Positions 13,601 to 23,415 are shown, numbered from the stretch's first letter. The stretch: 64,000 bases of DNA from Patiria pectinifera (GCA_029964075.1 CM057141.1:11346001-11410000), one strand, 5' to 3'. Notes: a model not told the origin generated them from the letters alone. Program-made: numbers and translations.

Positions 13601-14429
13601 GTTCCTTTGAGAGCGAGGTAAACGTACCACCATGCCAATATTTGAGAGGCCTTGGAAACCACTGCTGTGAACATAGGTCCCCTGCAAAAGAAATATAAAA
13701 TTGCAAGTATAATAAAATTCACATATATTATATTCATACTGTATTGGATTTATCTATTCATTTATTAGGCTGAGTAAAAAAAATTTAGTTTCTCGTCCAG
13801 CCTTTCTGAAAAATGATGGAGGCGGGTGATTGTTTTTCTTCCCTTTTTCCCCAAGATGGCAGATTTTTGAAGACGGTGGATGGATTCTTCACAGTGGACT
13901 TATTCTACATAGCTACAATGTTGTTGGAAACAAATAAAAAGACAAAATATTGACAAAATGTGTGCAAAACATATTGCACATCTATGAATTAAACCAAAAA
14001 ACACAAACAAAGGAGGTGGCCGGGAAAAAAAAGAAGTGGGTGGGGACAAGAATTTTTTTTTGTTTACCTAGCCCTATTTATCCTGCATGGTAATTCAAAA
14101 CTGAATAACTTTAAGTTAAGAAAAACAAAAGTGACTCAAGAAAATGTACTTCCTTTAGAACAGAAATGCATTCAAGAAACCTGCCACAACAAATAACAGG
14201 AGTTGGCAAAAAAACCAAGCTTTTATGTAAAAATTTGATTATTGTTTTTAAACAACCATAAAAGACATACACATTGTATCAAGTTGCATCTTTCTATATA
14301 AGTTGGGACTTTATAGGGGAAAAAAACAACCCTCCCCAAAAAAACAACAACAAAACAACAACACATATTTACCAGTGCTTTTGGCTTCATTGCAGCCGGT
14401 GCCCAGCCATACAACGTCTCCATCCAATG
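10634..14429 (-). CDS. Predicted beta-trefoil-like protein, five exons seen, 3' end not found
   Basis: I do not recognise the family with certainty. Minus-strand exons are 14373..14429, 13628..13681, 12753..12870, 11817..11920 and 10634..10837. Each has a CAG or TAG acceptor and a GT donor (gtaaat, gtacgt, gtaagc, gtaagt, gtgagt), and the phases join 0, 0, 1, 0 without a stop. The rightmost exon holds an in-frame ATG at 14423, a possible start. The roughly 177 residues carry repeated hydrophobic patches with Gly/Asn turns (FLVLRNGTLYANG, MKFESVHNANRFMSVH, IFKVVLV) that resemble the three-fold strand pattern of a beta-trefoil. No signal peptide or membrane span is seen. The final donor at 10628-10633 requires another exon to the left, which I could not find. 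A MITE and a TTAA-element fragment lie in its introns, and a Gypsy element lies 571 bp upstream. Confidence 0.65.
10971..11649. mobile_element. TA-flanked MITE with TACAGGGTG ends (copy A)
   Basis: Starts TA-CAGGGTGTCTAAAAAA and ends ...AACACCCTG-TA, with long imperfect complementary arms inside (for example ggactgtactctctac near 11548 against its complement near 11057). TA duplication with this terminus suggests a Tc1/mariner-type element. It lies in an intron of the beta-trefoil-like gene. Confidence 0.8.
12384..12421. repeat. 19-bp direct repeat, two copies
   Basis: The unit agcaaaaggtccaaaattc occurs twice in tandem inside an intron. Confidence 0.75.
13164..13400 (-). mobile_element. Fragment of the TTAA-type MITE family
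   Basis: Resembles the reverse complement of the elements at 54558-55061 and 56797-57312, including a decayed ggttggccgacc palindrome at about 13269-13280 and the caaaactacc segment. Lies in the intron between the first two visible exons of the beta-trefoil-like gene's central part. Confidence 0.6.
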
Positions 14430-14999
14430 CTGCCAGAAAACGAGGAAAACATTTACATAGTTTTATTCAAGAACTGTTCAATAATGCATTTTGTAAAAAT
14501 TAAGGTCAGTTGAATTATCATAAAAGTCTTTGTTCAAATTCTCAAAATTCCTGTGTTTTTTTTATTCCAAAACATTCATATACATGTATAACCAAAAAAA
14601 TGTGACTTCTCTGGGAAATTAGACAGACTAACTGAACAGGAACTAAAAATAAAAAAAAAATAAAAAGGTCCAAGCACAAATTCATTTTGTTAATTGATTA
14701 ACATGTAGAACGATAAGAGCAACTTTCTATCACAATGACTAAATTCATTTTTCAAACATCTGGCCAACATGCATGTAGTTAGTAAAAAAAAATACATTAA
14801 TTTTCTTTATGAATTTAACAAACAAATTATCAACATGAGTGACCCATGCACCATGAACCCGAAAAAAAATTAATGCAAACAAACTCTCATGACCTACCAT
14901 GACACATGCTATAACAATACAATTACAAGTTAAAAAGCTTATTTCCACATTTTTTTCACAAAACATGCATGCAACAACATCGTTTGTGGGCATTAATAC
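14430..14999. other. DNA between the beta-trefoil-like gene and the retrotransposon
   Basis: AT-rich with poly-A runs. No exon or repeat could be supported. Confidence 0.4.
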
Positions 15000-15673
15000 T
15001 GTGGCGGCCTGTGTCGACGTAGCCTGGGATTGCCCTCTGCCGACCCGACGAGCGGTTGTAGGGAAGGCCAGGGGAACAGGTCCGTTTTGGGGCAGTCTAC
15101 CGCCAGGCGCTCGCAGCTGCTTCCTTCCACGCACCGGGGTTGGATTAGACACTAGTCGTACTTGGGCGGACACAGGGGAATGGGATGGGACTGGGGTCTG
15201 ACGTTTCTACAAAACAGCACTCGAACTCGATGTGTAATTGGAATAATGATTTATTGAAACAAAGATCACCTTGGTAGGATTACTATAGTGGCGCCTATGA
15301 TCACCTTAACAGGGTTACACACTGAGGGAGAGCTTAAATATCTGCGGTGACTCGGTCTATTTACTCCAAAAAAGGGTGCACTGGACTACACTGAACTACT
15401 CACAAGGCTAACAGTAAACGGGACGTGACTCTAACGGGACTTCCACGGACGTGACTCTGTGCGGACTCTGCAGTAACTACGACGGACGGGACAATGACGG
15501 ACGGAACGGAACTACTCACAGGACTTTGACTGCCTCGAACTGTTCCCGCCACAGAGTGACTTTCCCGCCACCGCGCACTGCTTATATAGCCGCGCGGTAT
15601 ACATGCGTCACGGCATTCATGAATAAACTAACTAAAAGAGGGCGTCCTAACTTCGGACCATAATTTCGCTACA
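15000..15673 (-). repeat. 3' LTR of the Gypsy element
   Basis: Begins TGTGGCGGCC and ends TTCGCTACA on the plus strand, hence TG...CA, and matches 23416-24092 nearly base for base. Differences include cgacgtagcc against cgacgcagcc and one 2-bp indel (actagtcg, actatagtcg). Confidence 0.96.
15250..15255 (-). terminator. LTR polyadenylation signal AATAAA
   Basis: AATAAA on the element's coding strand within the 3' LTR, about 330 bp downstream of its TATA box. The same signal is in the 5' LTR. Confidence 0.6.
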
Positions 15674-16221
15674 TTGCCATGACCCAAGATTGGTCAGTCC
15701 CTTGACCTAAACATCTGAAAAACTAAAAGCGAAATTATGTTCTGCATTTAACTCCTATATAGGTCAATATTTCTCTTTAATACAATTCTAAGTCTAGGCG
15801 CCACTTTTTTCCATAACTTTCGAAAACTTTCGCCTCAGCAGGAACCACTTACTATAAACCTTAGGCCACAACTCTTTATAACAAAAAACTTGCAATAACA
15901 AAATACTAAAACAAAGTCTGAGTCCATCTGCACTCAGTAGGTTTACTCCTCAACAGGTTAATTTAACGCGAAAGTGAATTCTATCACCTTAACTTATACA
16001 CTCATAATATGTCTCAAGTACACACTTAGACCCTTGTAAGGTGACTCTTCATGAACTAAACCCTAACACAGAGCAACATTTCCTTTCACTCCTAGAAATG
16101 TAACATTATTCAACACTGTAAACTTGTAAAAGTCAGAACACTTGAAGAAAACTTTACTTTAAACAACATGCGATCAGGGCACTACTTTGGCGATCGAGAA
16201 CAACAAAACTTATACGAAAAC

Positions 16222-17747
16222 TTAATCTTTGTCGATCACACCGGCTGGGAATTTTACATCGAAGACACGGGTAGTTTTATCCTTGGTGATCTTGCGGCCT
16301 TCCTGGAACACACACCTCGAAGACGTCTCCCGGACTTGCGTAACGTTGCCCACCATCGCTCTCTCAAGATCCTGCCTTCCCATAGGTGCTCCTACGACAA
16401 CCTCCCCGGTGTTCTCGCAACGGACGAGGCGACGGAGCTGACTGCTGTTCTGCGGATCAGAAGACTCGCTGGCCCTCTTAGCAGGTAGGTTCTTGAGATA
16501 TACGATGTCGAATTCCCTCTGGACTTCCCCGCAGATAGTGCGTCCCTCTTTGGCATACAGGTAAGTCTCTCGGGTTTCCTTCACACGAACCATTTGTCCA
16601 GGTAGGAGCCTCTCTGGCAACAGGGGTTGAGGCCAGAATGGCTGAGGCGAATCTTCCTTCTTATGGTCGTTCTCCTCGGTAGGCACATCTCTCTCAGCTG
16701 ATGTTTCGCGTAGCATTGCCAACATCGCGAGCGGCTTACCCCAGTTGGGGCGGAAGTTAGGCCTTCGATGAGCTCTTCCTCCTGATCCCAAAGCATTGGC
16801 GTGGGCGACAGTGCTATTTCTACCAGCTCCTGAAGATCCTTGCCATGGCTGTTCGGTATCACCTATCTCCACCTCCCCTCCTGCCTCTGGTACGTCAGGG
16901 ACAGTATCCGAAGGTGCGTGGTCTTCAAAGGCAGGGGCTGCATCTTTCAAGCTCTTAGGCAAGTCAGCCGCCTTTTCTCGCCTTTCCTGTCCAGGTGTCA
17001 CAGTCATTTCCTTCTCATTCCGGTTTGGTACTCGTCCTCTCGCCGTCGAAAGGTCTAGTGGGTCGTCATCTGGTGGTCGAGAAACCGTGCATGGTGCTGG
17101 CACTTTACCCTTCTGTTTCTTGTCCTTTGGTCGCTCATCCTTGTCATGGTCACGCTTCCTCTTGAAATCCTTCTCCTGCTTGTTATGCTGGCTATCCCTA
17201 GTCTCCTTCCTAGGACAGCTCTTGTTTGCTTCTCGGTCGTCCCTCCCAGTAGACATATCTGCGCAGGGGCTTCTGTGTTTTTCCTGTACTCCCTTTTGAG
17301 ACTGCTCTGCCTTGGCATCTCCCCGGTTTCTCTTCTTGGTGGTCTCTTGCCTGTCCTTGCTTGATTTAGGCTCCTTTGGCTCCTTCTGCTTGGTTGGTGT
17401 TCTGCTTCTCCTACTGCTCCTTTCCGGCGAATTAGGCATCTCCAAACCCCTTCTTCGAGCATCACCTTCACCGCTGCGCCTATTGCGCTCACGCACCTCA
17501 TAAGTCTCACCTTCGATCCTATCGACTTCGTGGATCTTCTCTGGGTGGCAGTCTCGGTAATGTGCTCGGAGGTTGTCCCTGCGGTTGTTCTTGTGCGAAC
17601 ACCGAAGACACCAGAAGAACAGTCGGGGCCATGTTCAACCATCAAATGCCGTTCAAGGCTCCTCTTGTGCATCCACATGTGGCATTTGGGGCACTCCACT
17701 GTCCCCTTTTCTGCTGCGTCACAATTCCTCTCCTCCTGCTTCCCCAT
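16222..17747 (-). pseudogene. Extra retrotransposon ORF (ORF3) with two zinc fingers, frame-broken
   Basis: Sits 147 bp beyond the pol stop, same strand. It opens at ATG 17747 with a C2H2 finger (CPKCHMW...LERH...H). A second finger (CLRCSHK...LRAHYRDC) appears in the frame that then runs open to 16222. The two frames are offset by -1, and the switch must fall between about 17634 and 17600. The 17747 frame itself stays open to 17055 but turns compositionally odd. The main frame has a long Lys/Arg/Glu-rich, probably disordered section with RS dipeptides near its start, then a globular-looking C-terminal part (LPGQMVRVKETRETYLY, EFDIVYLKNLP). Fingers plus basic tail suggest nucleic-acid binding (inference). 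A small deletion in this copy, a programmed -1 shift or splicing could each explain the break. Confidence 0.75.
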
Positions 17748-17894
17748 CCTTCACTTGTCTTCTCGGCCTCTGAAAGACACAACAGAGAAACGGTTGAGTT
17801 ACATTACTGCTACTGAAAATTCCTACTCCAGTACAATCTGCAAAGTACATAGTAGGCTCTTGGCATCCTCGGTAGGCGCCATTCTTTGTTATTT

Positions 17895-20800
17895 CTACAA
17901 ATAACGCTGCGGAACTTTCCGCTGCCTTGCTGGATTTCTTCGCTGCGGTTGTTGCGTCTCAACGCAGCTAGGCTCCGGTATCGTACTCGGGATATCTGCC
18001 TGGGGTAGCTCGTCTGCTTGCGGTTGGTCGCTCACATCACCAACCTGTCTCGTCTGGTGCTCTACTCGCTGCTCTACAGACCTTGAAGCTGGAGACCCAA
18101 CGCAATCGTTCTCCTCATTCTGGATCACCAACCCATCTCCGGCCGGGTCACTGTGGTCTGTCACTGGCGTGTCTGGTCTCATGTCATCCGCAGGCGTAAC
18201 CTTCGTAGGCTCTCCTACTTTCCATGGTTCCATTGGCTCACCAATGTACGGCTTAAGGCGATCATAGTGAATCACCTTCAGCCTTGCGCGAGGCGACCTT
18301 TGAATTCTGTAGGTCACTTCGGATAGTTTCCGGACAATGAGATAAGGTCCTTCCCATTTACGTTGGAGCTTTGGTGACTTTCCCTTTGTCTTGGCAGGAT
18401 TGTATAGCCATACGAACTGCCCTTCAGCTAGTCTATCTCCTGCGGCTCTTAGGTCGTAATTCTTCTTCTGGCGCCTAGCACTTTGTTTCAGGCAAAACCT
18501 TGCTCTATCGTGGGCGGCCCTCATGTTGTCTCTCAACTCCAATGCATAGTCACTTGCCACCGCTTTTGATCCGTGGTCCACCTTAGCAGGCATTCCGCTC
18601 ATCAAGTCGATTGGTAGGAAAACCTCTCTGCCTAACATAAGCATGTTAGGGCTTTCACCTGTCGACTCTTGTGGGGTAGCTCTGTAGGCAAATGTGGCGA
18701 ATGGAAGTTTGGTGTCCCAATCCCGTTGATGTTTATGTGGTTCGATCATCATTGAAATCATCGTCAGCAGCGTGCGATTAAATCTTTCAATCATCCCATC
18801 TGATTTTGGATTGTAGGGCGTTGTGCGCGTCTTCTCGATCCCAAGGACTGTGCACATTTCAGAGAACACCTGGGACTCGAAATTCCTTCCCTGATCAGAA
18901 TGCAAACTGACAGGGACACCGAAACGACAGACGTACTCACTCACTAGCCTCTCTGCTACCGTTGTCGCCCTCTCGTCCGGAACGGGGTAGGCCTCGACCC
19001 ACTTGCTAAAGTAGTCACCTACCACGAGGATATACTTGTTTCCCCTTTCCGTCAGTGGGAGTGGCCCTACTATGTCCAAGGCGATTCGTTCCATAGGTGC
19101 GCCTACTGCCAGATGTTGGAGTGGTGCCCTTCTACGTCTCGCCGGTGACTTCTTGCTGGCGCAAACGTTGCACTGCCTTACCGCGGATCTCACATCCGCA
19201 CCCATTCCTGCCCAGTAGAATCGTTGACGCACCTTCATCATTGTCTTCTTAAGCCCGAGATGACCACTGGACTTTCCTCCATGAAGCTCCTGAATCATCG
19301 CCTTCCGGTAGGAGATCGGAAGTACAAGCTTCCAACTTACTCGGCGACCATCGTCTGACTCCCATCGCCTATACAGGATGTCATCCTTCATCTCGAGTTG
19401 GTCCCATAGTAGCCAATAGGACTTTACCACACCAGAATAAGGCGTAAGGTCATTCCAAGCAGGTCTACTCACTGACTTCTCCATTTCTTGTATCACCCAT
19501 CGAATCGATGCGTCCTCCATCTGGGCATCTCTCCATTGTTCGTGTGTAATTGTTGGCTCTATGGTGACGACTCTTACCCCTGGCTTCTCGCAGGGTTCTT
19601 GACTCGTAGGTTCTGTTACGCCCGGCTTGTCCAAAGGCGCCTCCGCTCTCCCACACTGTGTGCAAGGCTTCCTGGAAAGACCGTCAGCGTTTCCATGTGA
19701 TCGGCCCGCTCGATGAACGATAGTGAAGTCGTGTTCACTTATCACCTGAAGCCATCTGGCCATCTGTCCTTCGGGATCACGAAAATTCGTGAGCCACCTT
19801 AGCGCCCCGTGGTCTGTTCTGATGGTAATTCGCCTACCGTAGACATACTGCCGGAACTGCTTAAGAAACACCACGACCGCCAGAAGTTCCCTACGGGTCA
19901 CGCAGTAGTTGCGTTCAGGCTTGCTTAATGCCCTACTGGCATAAGCCACCACTCTCTCTTGTCCATCTATTGACTGCGACAGCACGGCACCTATGCCCAC
20001 CCCGCTGGCATCTGTGTCCAGAATGTAATCTGCTGTTGGGTCTGGGTAAGTCAAAATAGGTGCTTCCTGCAACCGTTGCTTTAGCTCTTGAAAGGCGCCC
20101 TCGGTCTCGTCGGTCCATTCAAATTCACGTGCCTTCTCCGTCAGGCGATGAAGCGGTCGCGCCACATCGGCGAAACCCTTAATAAATCGCCTATAGTAAG
20201 ATACTAGACCAAGGAAGCTTTGAACCTCCCTCACCGTCTTAGGCGTAGGCCACTCACGCACCGACCTAACCTTGTCAGGATCCGTGGTTATCCCATCTCC
20301 GGATACTACATGCCCTAGGTAAAGGACACTTTCCTTGAACAGCTCACACTTCTTGGGCTTAAGTTTAAGCCCTGCCCCACGCAGGCGCTGGAACACTGTC
20401 TCTAGGCGCAAAAGCTCCTCTTCAATTGTCCCTGCGAAGACTATAACGTCATCGAGGTAGACCAGCAATGTTTCCCAGTGGAGGCCTGCCAACACCCGCT
20501 CCATAAGCCGTTCGAAGGTGGAGGGGGCGTTGCAAAGCCCGAAAGGCATCACCCGCCAGGAATACAGTCCCCCTCTCACCACGAAGGCAGATTTCTGCTT
20601 GGCCTCCTCTTCCAACTCCACCTGCCAATACCCCGATGCCAGGTCTAAAGTGGAGAACCACTTAGACCCAGCGAGGGAATCCAGCGAGTCGTCAATACGA
20701 GGAATCGGATAGGAGTCTTTGATAGTCATGGCGTTCAAGCGACGATAATCAACGCAGAACCTCTTCGTCCCGTCTTTCTTTCTGACCAAAACCACGTTCG

Positions 20801-22016
20801 ATGCCCAAGGGCTATCGCTGCGTTCGATGATGCCATTTTGCAGCATTGCCTGCACCTGGTGATGAATTTCCTGTTGCTCCTGTGTAGGATACCGTCGTGG
20901 ACGTTCTCGTATTGGTGGGGAATTGCCGGTGTTGATCCTGTGACGTACTAGGTTTGTGCGGCCAATATCGGTATCCCCAGTGGAAAATACATCTTGAAAA
21001 TCCTGGAGCAGTTTTCCTATCTTGTTGTGGTACTTCTGGTCAACGCTTCTCTTGCTCCTGTCGTACAAATCAGCAAGGTGTTCTGGCACTCCTATGCCAT
21101 CCCCAGGTTCTGGTGAAGTGTCTTGGTTCTCCTCGATGTCATCTGCTCCTACCGAGGTGAGCATTCCCGCTGTCGTTCCTCTCCTTACCACACATTGTCT
21201 CTTACCAGGGTTAAACACCCTTATCGGCACCACTTCTTCATCCAATGTCACTAGCAGGCGTGCCATGACAATGCCCTTTGCCGTCATTTCGCTCCTGTCG
21301 GCAGGCTCCATGATGCCAAGACCAGTCGCCTGCGTCTTTCCTGCTAGACGCCCTGGAACTATCGCCTCATGCCCCGGCGGGATTCTTGTTGTCCGCTCCA
21401 CCACCACTCTTGCGCAGAAGTTGCTTCCCCGGGTGTCTGTACACTTCACCTTTTCGCCATTGAGGGTCAACTCCAAGGTCTTGAAATTCAGGCTTCCTTG
21501 TGTGGCAAGCAGAAAATCCATCCCAAGGATCCCTACTAACTCCCCAATGTTTCCAAACACAACATTCACTGCATGAGTGCTCTTCCCGACCTGCACGTCC
21601 ACACAGGCACAGCCCAACGTCTGTAGGAGACTTCCATCGGCCGTCCTGACGCTGGCTCCTGCACCCGTTAACTCTGGCCTTTTTTCTTTCGGAATCTCGT
21701 AAAAGAGCGTAGATGACAGTAGTGTGTCGGTTGCGCCGGTGTCCACCAGTAAATTTACCAGTCTGCCCCGTATTGTCGCTGGCACAAACAAACCACTTCT
21801 CGCCCCGGCTATCCTTGGAGAAATCAGTGAACGCTTCCCACCGGTAGACTCTGTTAGTTTTTCTCTTGGTACACTGATGCTTGGCCCTTGGACTCCTTCA
21901 GCCGTCCCTCGGGCCCCTGGGCCGGCTGCTGCTCGTTTCCCGAGGTCTGCCTCTTCTTTGCAGGCGGTCTTTCGCAGTTCCGAGCGTAATGTCCCTTTCG
22001 CTGGCAGTTGTAGCAA
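17895..22016 (-). CDS. pol: Gypsy pol polyprotein: protease, RT, RNase H, integrase
   Basis: An open frame of 1373 codons from its first ATG. In order: aspartic protease DTGATD at residues 92-97; reverse transcriptase with the YLDD catalytic box at 520-523; RNase H starting DTDASG near 667 and including TDHGAL; integrase with H-H-C-C zinc-binding region (HLGLKK, CNVC), then catalytic Asp in LDIVGP near 979, Asp in HSDQG near 1039 and Glu in GMIERF near 1078; and a GPY-type module (KWEGPY) before an acidic tail. All catalytic residues are present, so activity is possible. The true N-terminus is probably made by a -1 shift from gag at 21857-21863 rather than at the ATG, since the frames overlap by 163 bp. 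Confidence 0.95.
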   Translation of the reverse strand: MLQLPAKGTLRSELRKTACKEEADLGKRAAAGPGARGTAEGVQGPSISVPREKLTESTGGKRSLISPRIAGARSGLFVPATIRGRLVNLLVDTGATDTLLSSTLFYEIPKEKRPELTGAGASVRTADGSLLQTLGCACVDVQVGKSTHAVNVVFGNIGELVGILGMDFLLATQGSLNFKTLELTLNGEKVKCTDTRGSNFCARVVVERTTRIPPGHEAIVPGRLAGKTQATGLGIMEPADRSEMTAKGIVMARLLVTLDEEVVPIRVFNPGKRQCVVRRGTTAGMLTSVGADDIEENQDTSPEPGDGIGVPEHLADLYDRSKRSVDQKYHNKIGKLLQDFQDVFSTGDTDIGRTNLVRHRINTGNSPPIRERPRRYPTQEQQEIHHQVQAMLQNGIIERSDSPWASNVVLVRKKDGTKRFCVDYRRLNAMTIKDSYPIPRIDDSLDSLAGSKWFSTLDLASGYWQVELEEEAKQKSAFVVRGGLYSWRVMPFGLCNAPSTFERLMERVLAGLHWETLLVYLDDVIVFAGTIEEELLRLETVFQRLRGAGLKLKPKKCELFKESVLYLGHVVSGDGITTDPDKVRSVREWPTPKTVREVQSFLGLVSYYRRFIKGFADVARPLHRLTEKAREFEWTDETEGAFQELKQRLQEAPILTYPDPTADYILDTDASGVGIGAVLSQSIDGQERVVAYASRALSKPERNYCVTRRELLAVVVFLKQFRQYVYGRRITIRTDHGALRWLTNFRDPEGQMARWLQVISEHDFTIVHRAGRSHGNADGLSRKPCTQCGRAEAPLDKPGVTEPTSQEPCEKPGVRVVTIEPTITHEQWRDAQMEDASIRWVIQEMEKSVSRPAWNDLTPYSGVVKSYWLLWDQLEMKDDILYRRWESDDGRRVSWKLVLPISYRKAMIQELHGGKSSGHLGLKKTMMKVRQRFYWAGMGADVRSAVRQCNVCASKKSPARRRRAPLQHLAVGAPMERIALDIVGPLPLTERGNKYILVVGDYFSKWVEAYPVPDERATTVAERLVSEYVCRFGVPVSLHSDQGRNFESQVFSEMCTVLGIEKTRTTPYNPKSDGMIERFNRTLLTMISMMIEPHKHQRDWDTKLPFATFAYRATPQESTGESPNMLMLGREVFLPIDLMSGMPAKVDHGSKAVASDYALELRDNMRAAHDRARFCLKQSARRQKKNYDLRAAGDRLAEGQFVWLYNPAKTKGKSPKLQRKWEGPYLIVRKLSEVTYRIQRSPRARLKVIHYDRLKPYIGEPMEPWKVGEPTKVTPADDMRPDTPVTDHSDPAGDGLVIQNEENDCVGSPASRSVEQRVEHQTRQVGDVSDQPQADELPQADIPSTIPEPSCVETQQPQRRNPARQRKVPQRYL

Positions 22017-23302
22017 ACCACATCAGCAAAATTGATCTCCTTCCTTCCTTCACCTGAGTAGGCGCCCCTAGGTCCGCTCCCTTTTTCCATCCAAGATTTT
22101 ATTTCTTCCTGCCTCTTGAGGCCATCACTCTCTACACGCCGGTAATTCTCCTGCATTTCCTTTCTCAGCCCCTCCAAAGCTGCCTCGACGTCGCCCCCCA
22201 AGACTCTTGCAAATTTTGGAAATTTGCTCCCTCGCTGTTCTTCTATTCTGTGAAAACTTTCGGTGGCAAGGGCAGCCCTCACAGCTTCGTCCAAGGTGGT
22301 GGGCCTGGCGCGGAAAATGCCTTCTCGAATACCCTGATTTTCGATAGCGTCAGAAAAATGTCCCCTTGCTAGGCGATCGCGCCCTTCTTCCGATAGCTCA
22401 GGATACGCCAGGGCCGACAGCTCCCTTATGGCCTGTCCTAACTCTTGGAGAGTCTCCTTGGGGCCCTGACGCCTATGACGTAGCTCCATCAGATGATTTT
22501 CCGACATTCTTCCTGGTCCAAACCTCTTCTCTAGTCTGTCAATCAGGTCAGCGTAAGTCGGATTTGATCCAGCACCTGTGGCATTACCCAGCACCTTCAA
22601 TGCGGCTCCTTGGAGACTAGCCGCCAAGAATACTTCGGCCTGCTTCTCCGTCCATCCATTTGCAGACCTGCACGCCTCGAAGTGTTGTTTGTAGTCTCTC
22701 CATGGGCTTTTGCCAGTGTACCTGTCCGGGATTATATTTGGTCGTCTTGACATCACGCTTGGGTGACTACTTTTCGCCTGTACCTTGGTTTCACCCCCTG
22801 GTAGGGACTTGCTCTCGTCTTTACTCGCCTGTGCAGGATCATTCACCCCGCTATTCTGCTGACTGGATGCAGTCGAACTTCGTTGCCCCGACACTTGAAG
22901 GCTGGGGTCCTCCTGTTCATTGTGGGTTATTTTACTCTGCTCTGTGGTTGCAGGCGTTGTTGGTTGTAGACGGACTAATGTGCTATGCAGCTTGGTGCGT
23001 GGTTTTGGAGTCGGCCTCACACGGGATGGGAGAATAGGCGTAAGTAACTCCCGAGTGGAGCCATTACAAAAATGAGTTGTCAACGACGTGCGCGCTGACC
23101 CTCCAAAGCCCGAGTCCTCCTTCCGGTTTCTGCTTTGCTGGCGTAGCCTAAGAAGACGCAGCTCTGCCTCCAGCAGCTCAATTTTCTCTTCCATCTCAAG
23201 ATCAGATGTACTTGTGGACGGTAGTCCGTCTTCTTCCCCCTGTCTGGCTGGTCGTGGGGTTACGATCTCTTCTTCAAAGTCAATCAATAAATTCTTCGCC
23301 AT
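21854..23302 (-). CDS. gag: Gypsy gag protein with a CCHC zinc knuckle
   Basis: 482 codons. The N-terminal third has a Leu/Glu/Arg coiled-coil-like stretch (IELLEAELRLLRLR). The middle matches the capsid-type gag of Ty3/Gypsy (PDRYTGKSPWRDY, then a helical region to about residue 380). A nucleocapsid knuckle C-x2-C-x4-H-x4-C (CYNCQRKGHYARNC) lies at about 430-443. The start ATG at 23302 follows a 94-nt leader behind the primer site. It ends TAA at 21854, directly after a GAAAAAC sequence and inside the pol overlap. Confidence 0.93.
   Translation of the reverse strand: MAKNLLIDFEEEIVTPRPARQGEEDGLPSTSTSDLEMEEKIELLEAELRLLRLRQQSRNRKEDSGFGGSARTSLTTHFCNGSTRELLTPILPSRVRPTPKPRTKLHSTLVRLQPTTPATTEQSKITHNEQEDPSLQVSGQRSSTASSQQNSGVNDPAQASKDESKSLPGGETKVQAKSSHPSVMSRRPNIIPDRYTGKSPWRDYKQHFEACRSANGWTEKQAEVFLAASLQGAALKVLGNATGAGSNPTYADLIDRLEKRFGPGRMSENHLMELRHRRQGPKETLQELGQAIRELSALAYPELSEEGRDRLARGHFSDAIENQGIREGIFRARPTTLDEAVRAALATESFHRIEEQRGSKFPKFARVLGGDVEAALEGLRKEMQENYRRVESDGLKRQEEIKSWMEKGSGPRGAYSGEGRKEINFADVVCYNCQRKGHYARNCERPPAKKRQTSGNEQQPAQGPEGRLKESKGQASVYQEKN
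21857..21863 (-). promoter_or_regulatory. Candidate -1 ribosomal frameshift site
   Basis: On the coding strand, G AAA AAC is read in gag frame and is followed at once by the gag TAA stop. pol lies in the -1 frame and is open through here. G as first base departs from the X XXY YYZ rule but other viruses use G-first heptamers. Confidence 0.5.
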
Positions 23303-23308
23303 CTTGCC

Positions 23309-23356
23309 TTGGTAGGTGATGTTCCTAGGTAGGTGATTCCCTAGGTAGGTGATTCC
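23309..23356. repeat. Three ~16-bp leader repeats
   Basis: ctaggtaggtgattcc occurs at 23325-23340 and 23341-23356, preceded by a diverged copy, all between the primer site and gag. Confidence 0.75.
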
Positions 23357-23395
23357 CTAGTGTGGTAGTGTGTCAAGAAGTTTACTGCAGCGCCT

Positions 23396-23413
23396 ATCCC
23401 ACTTCTGACACCA
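23396..23413 (-). promoter_or_regulatory. Primer-binding site for tRNA-Leu
   Basis: The plus strand reads ATCCCACTTCTGACACCA, which is how the 3' end of a leucine tRNA (CAA type) would read with its CCA. It lies two bases inside the 5' LTR edge, the expected place for first-strand priming. Confidence 0.85.
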
Positions 23414-23415
23414 TT

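Noticed and set aside
22016-22016. ATG 22016 as the real pol start
   Set aside because: It lies inside gag's zinc knuckle in an overlap with a frameshift site. Gag-Pol fusion is the family's usual strategy.
19036-22035. Plus-strand frames of 60-184 codons across pol
   Set aside because: Shadows of the intact minus-strand pol and gag frames.
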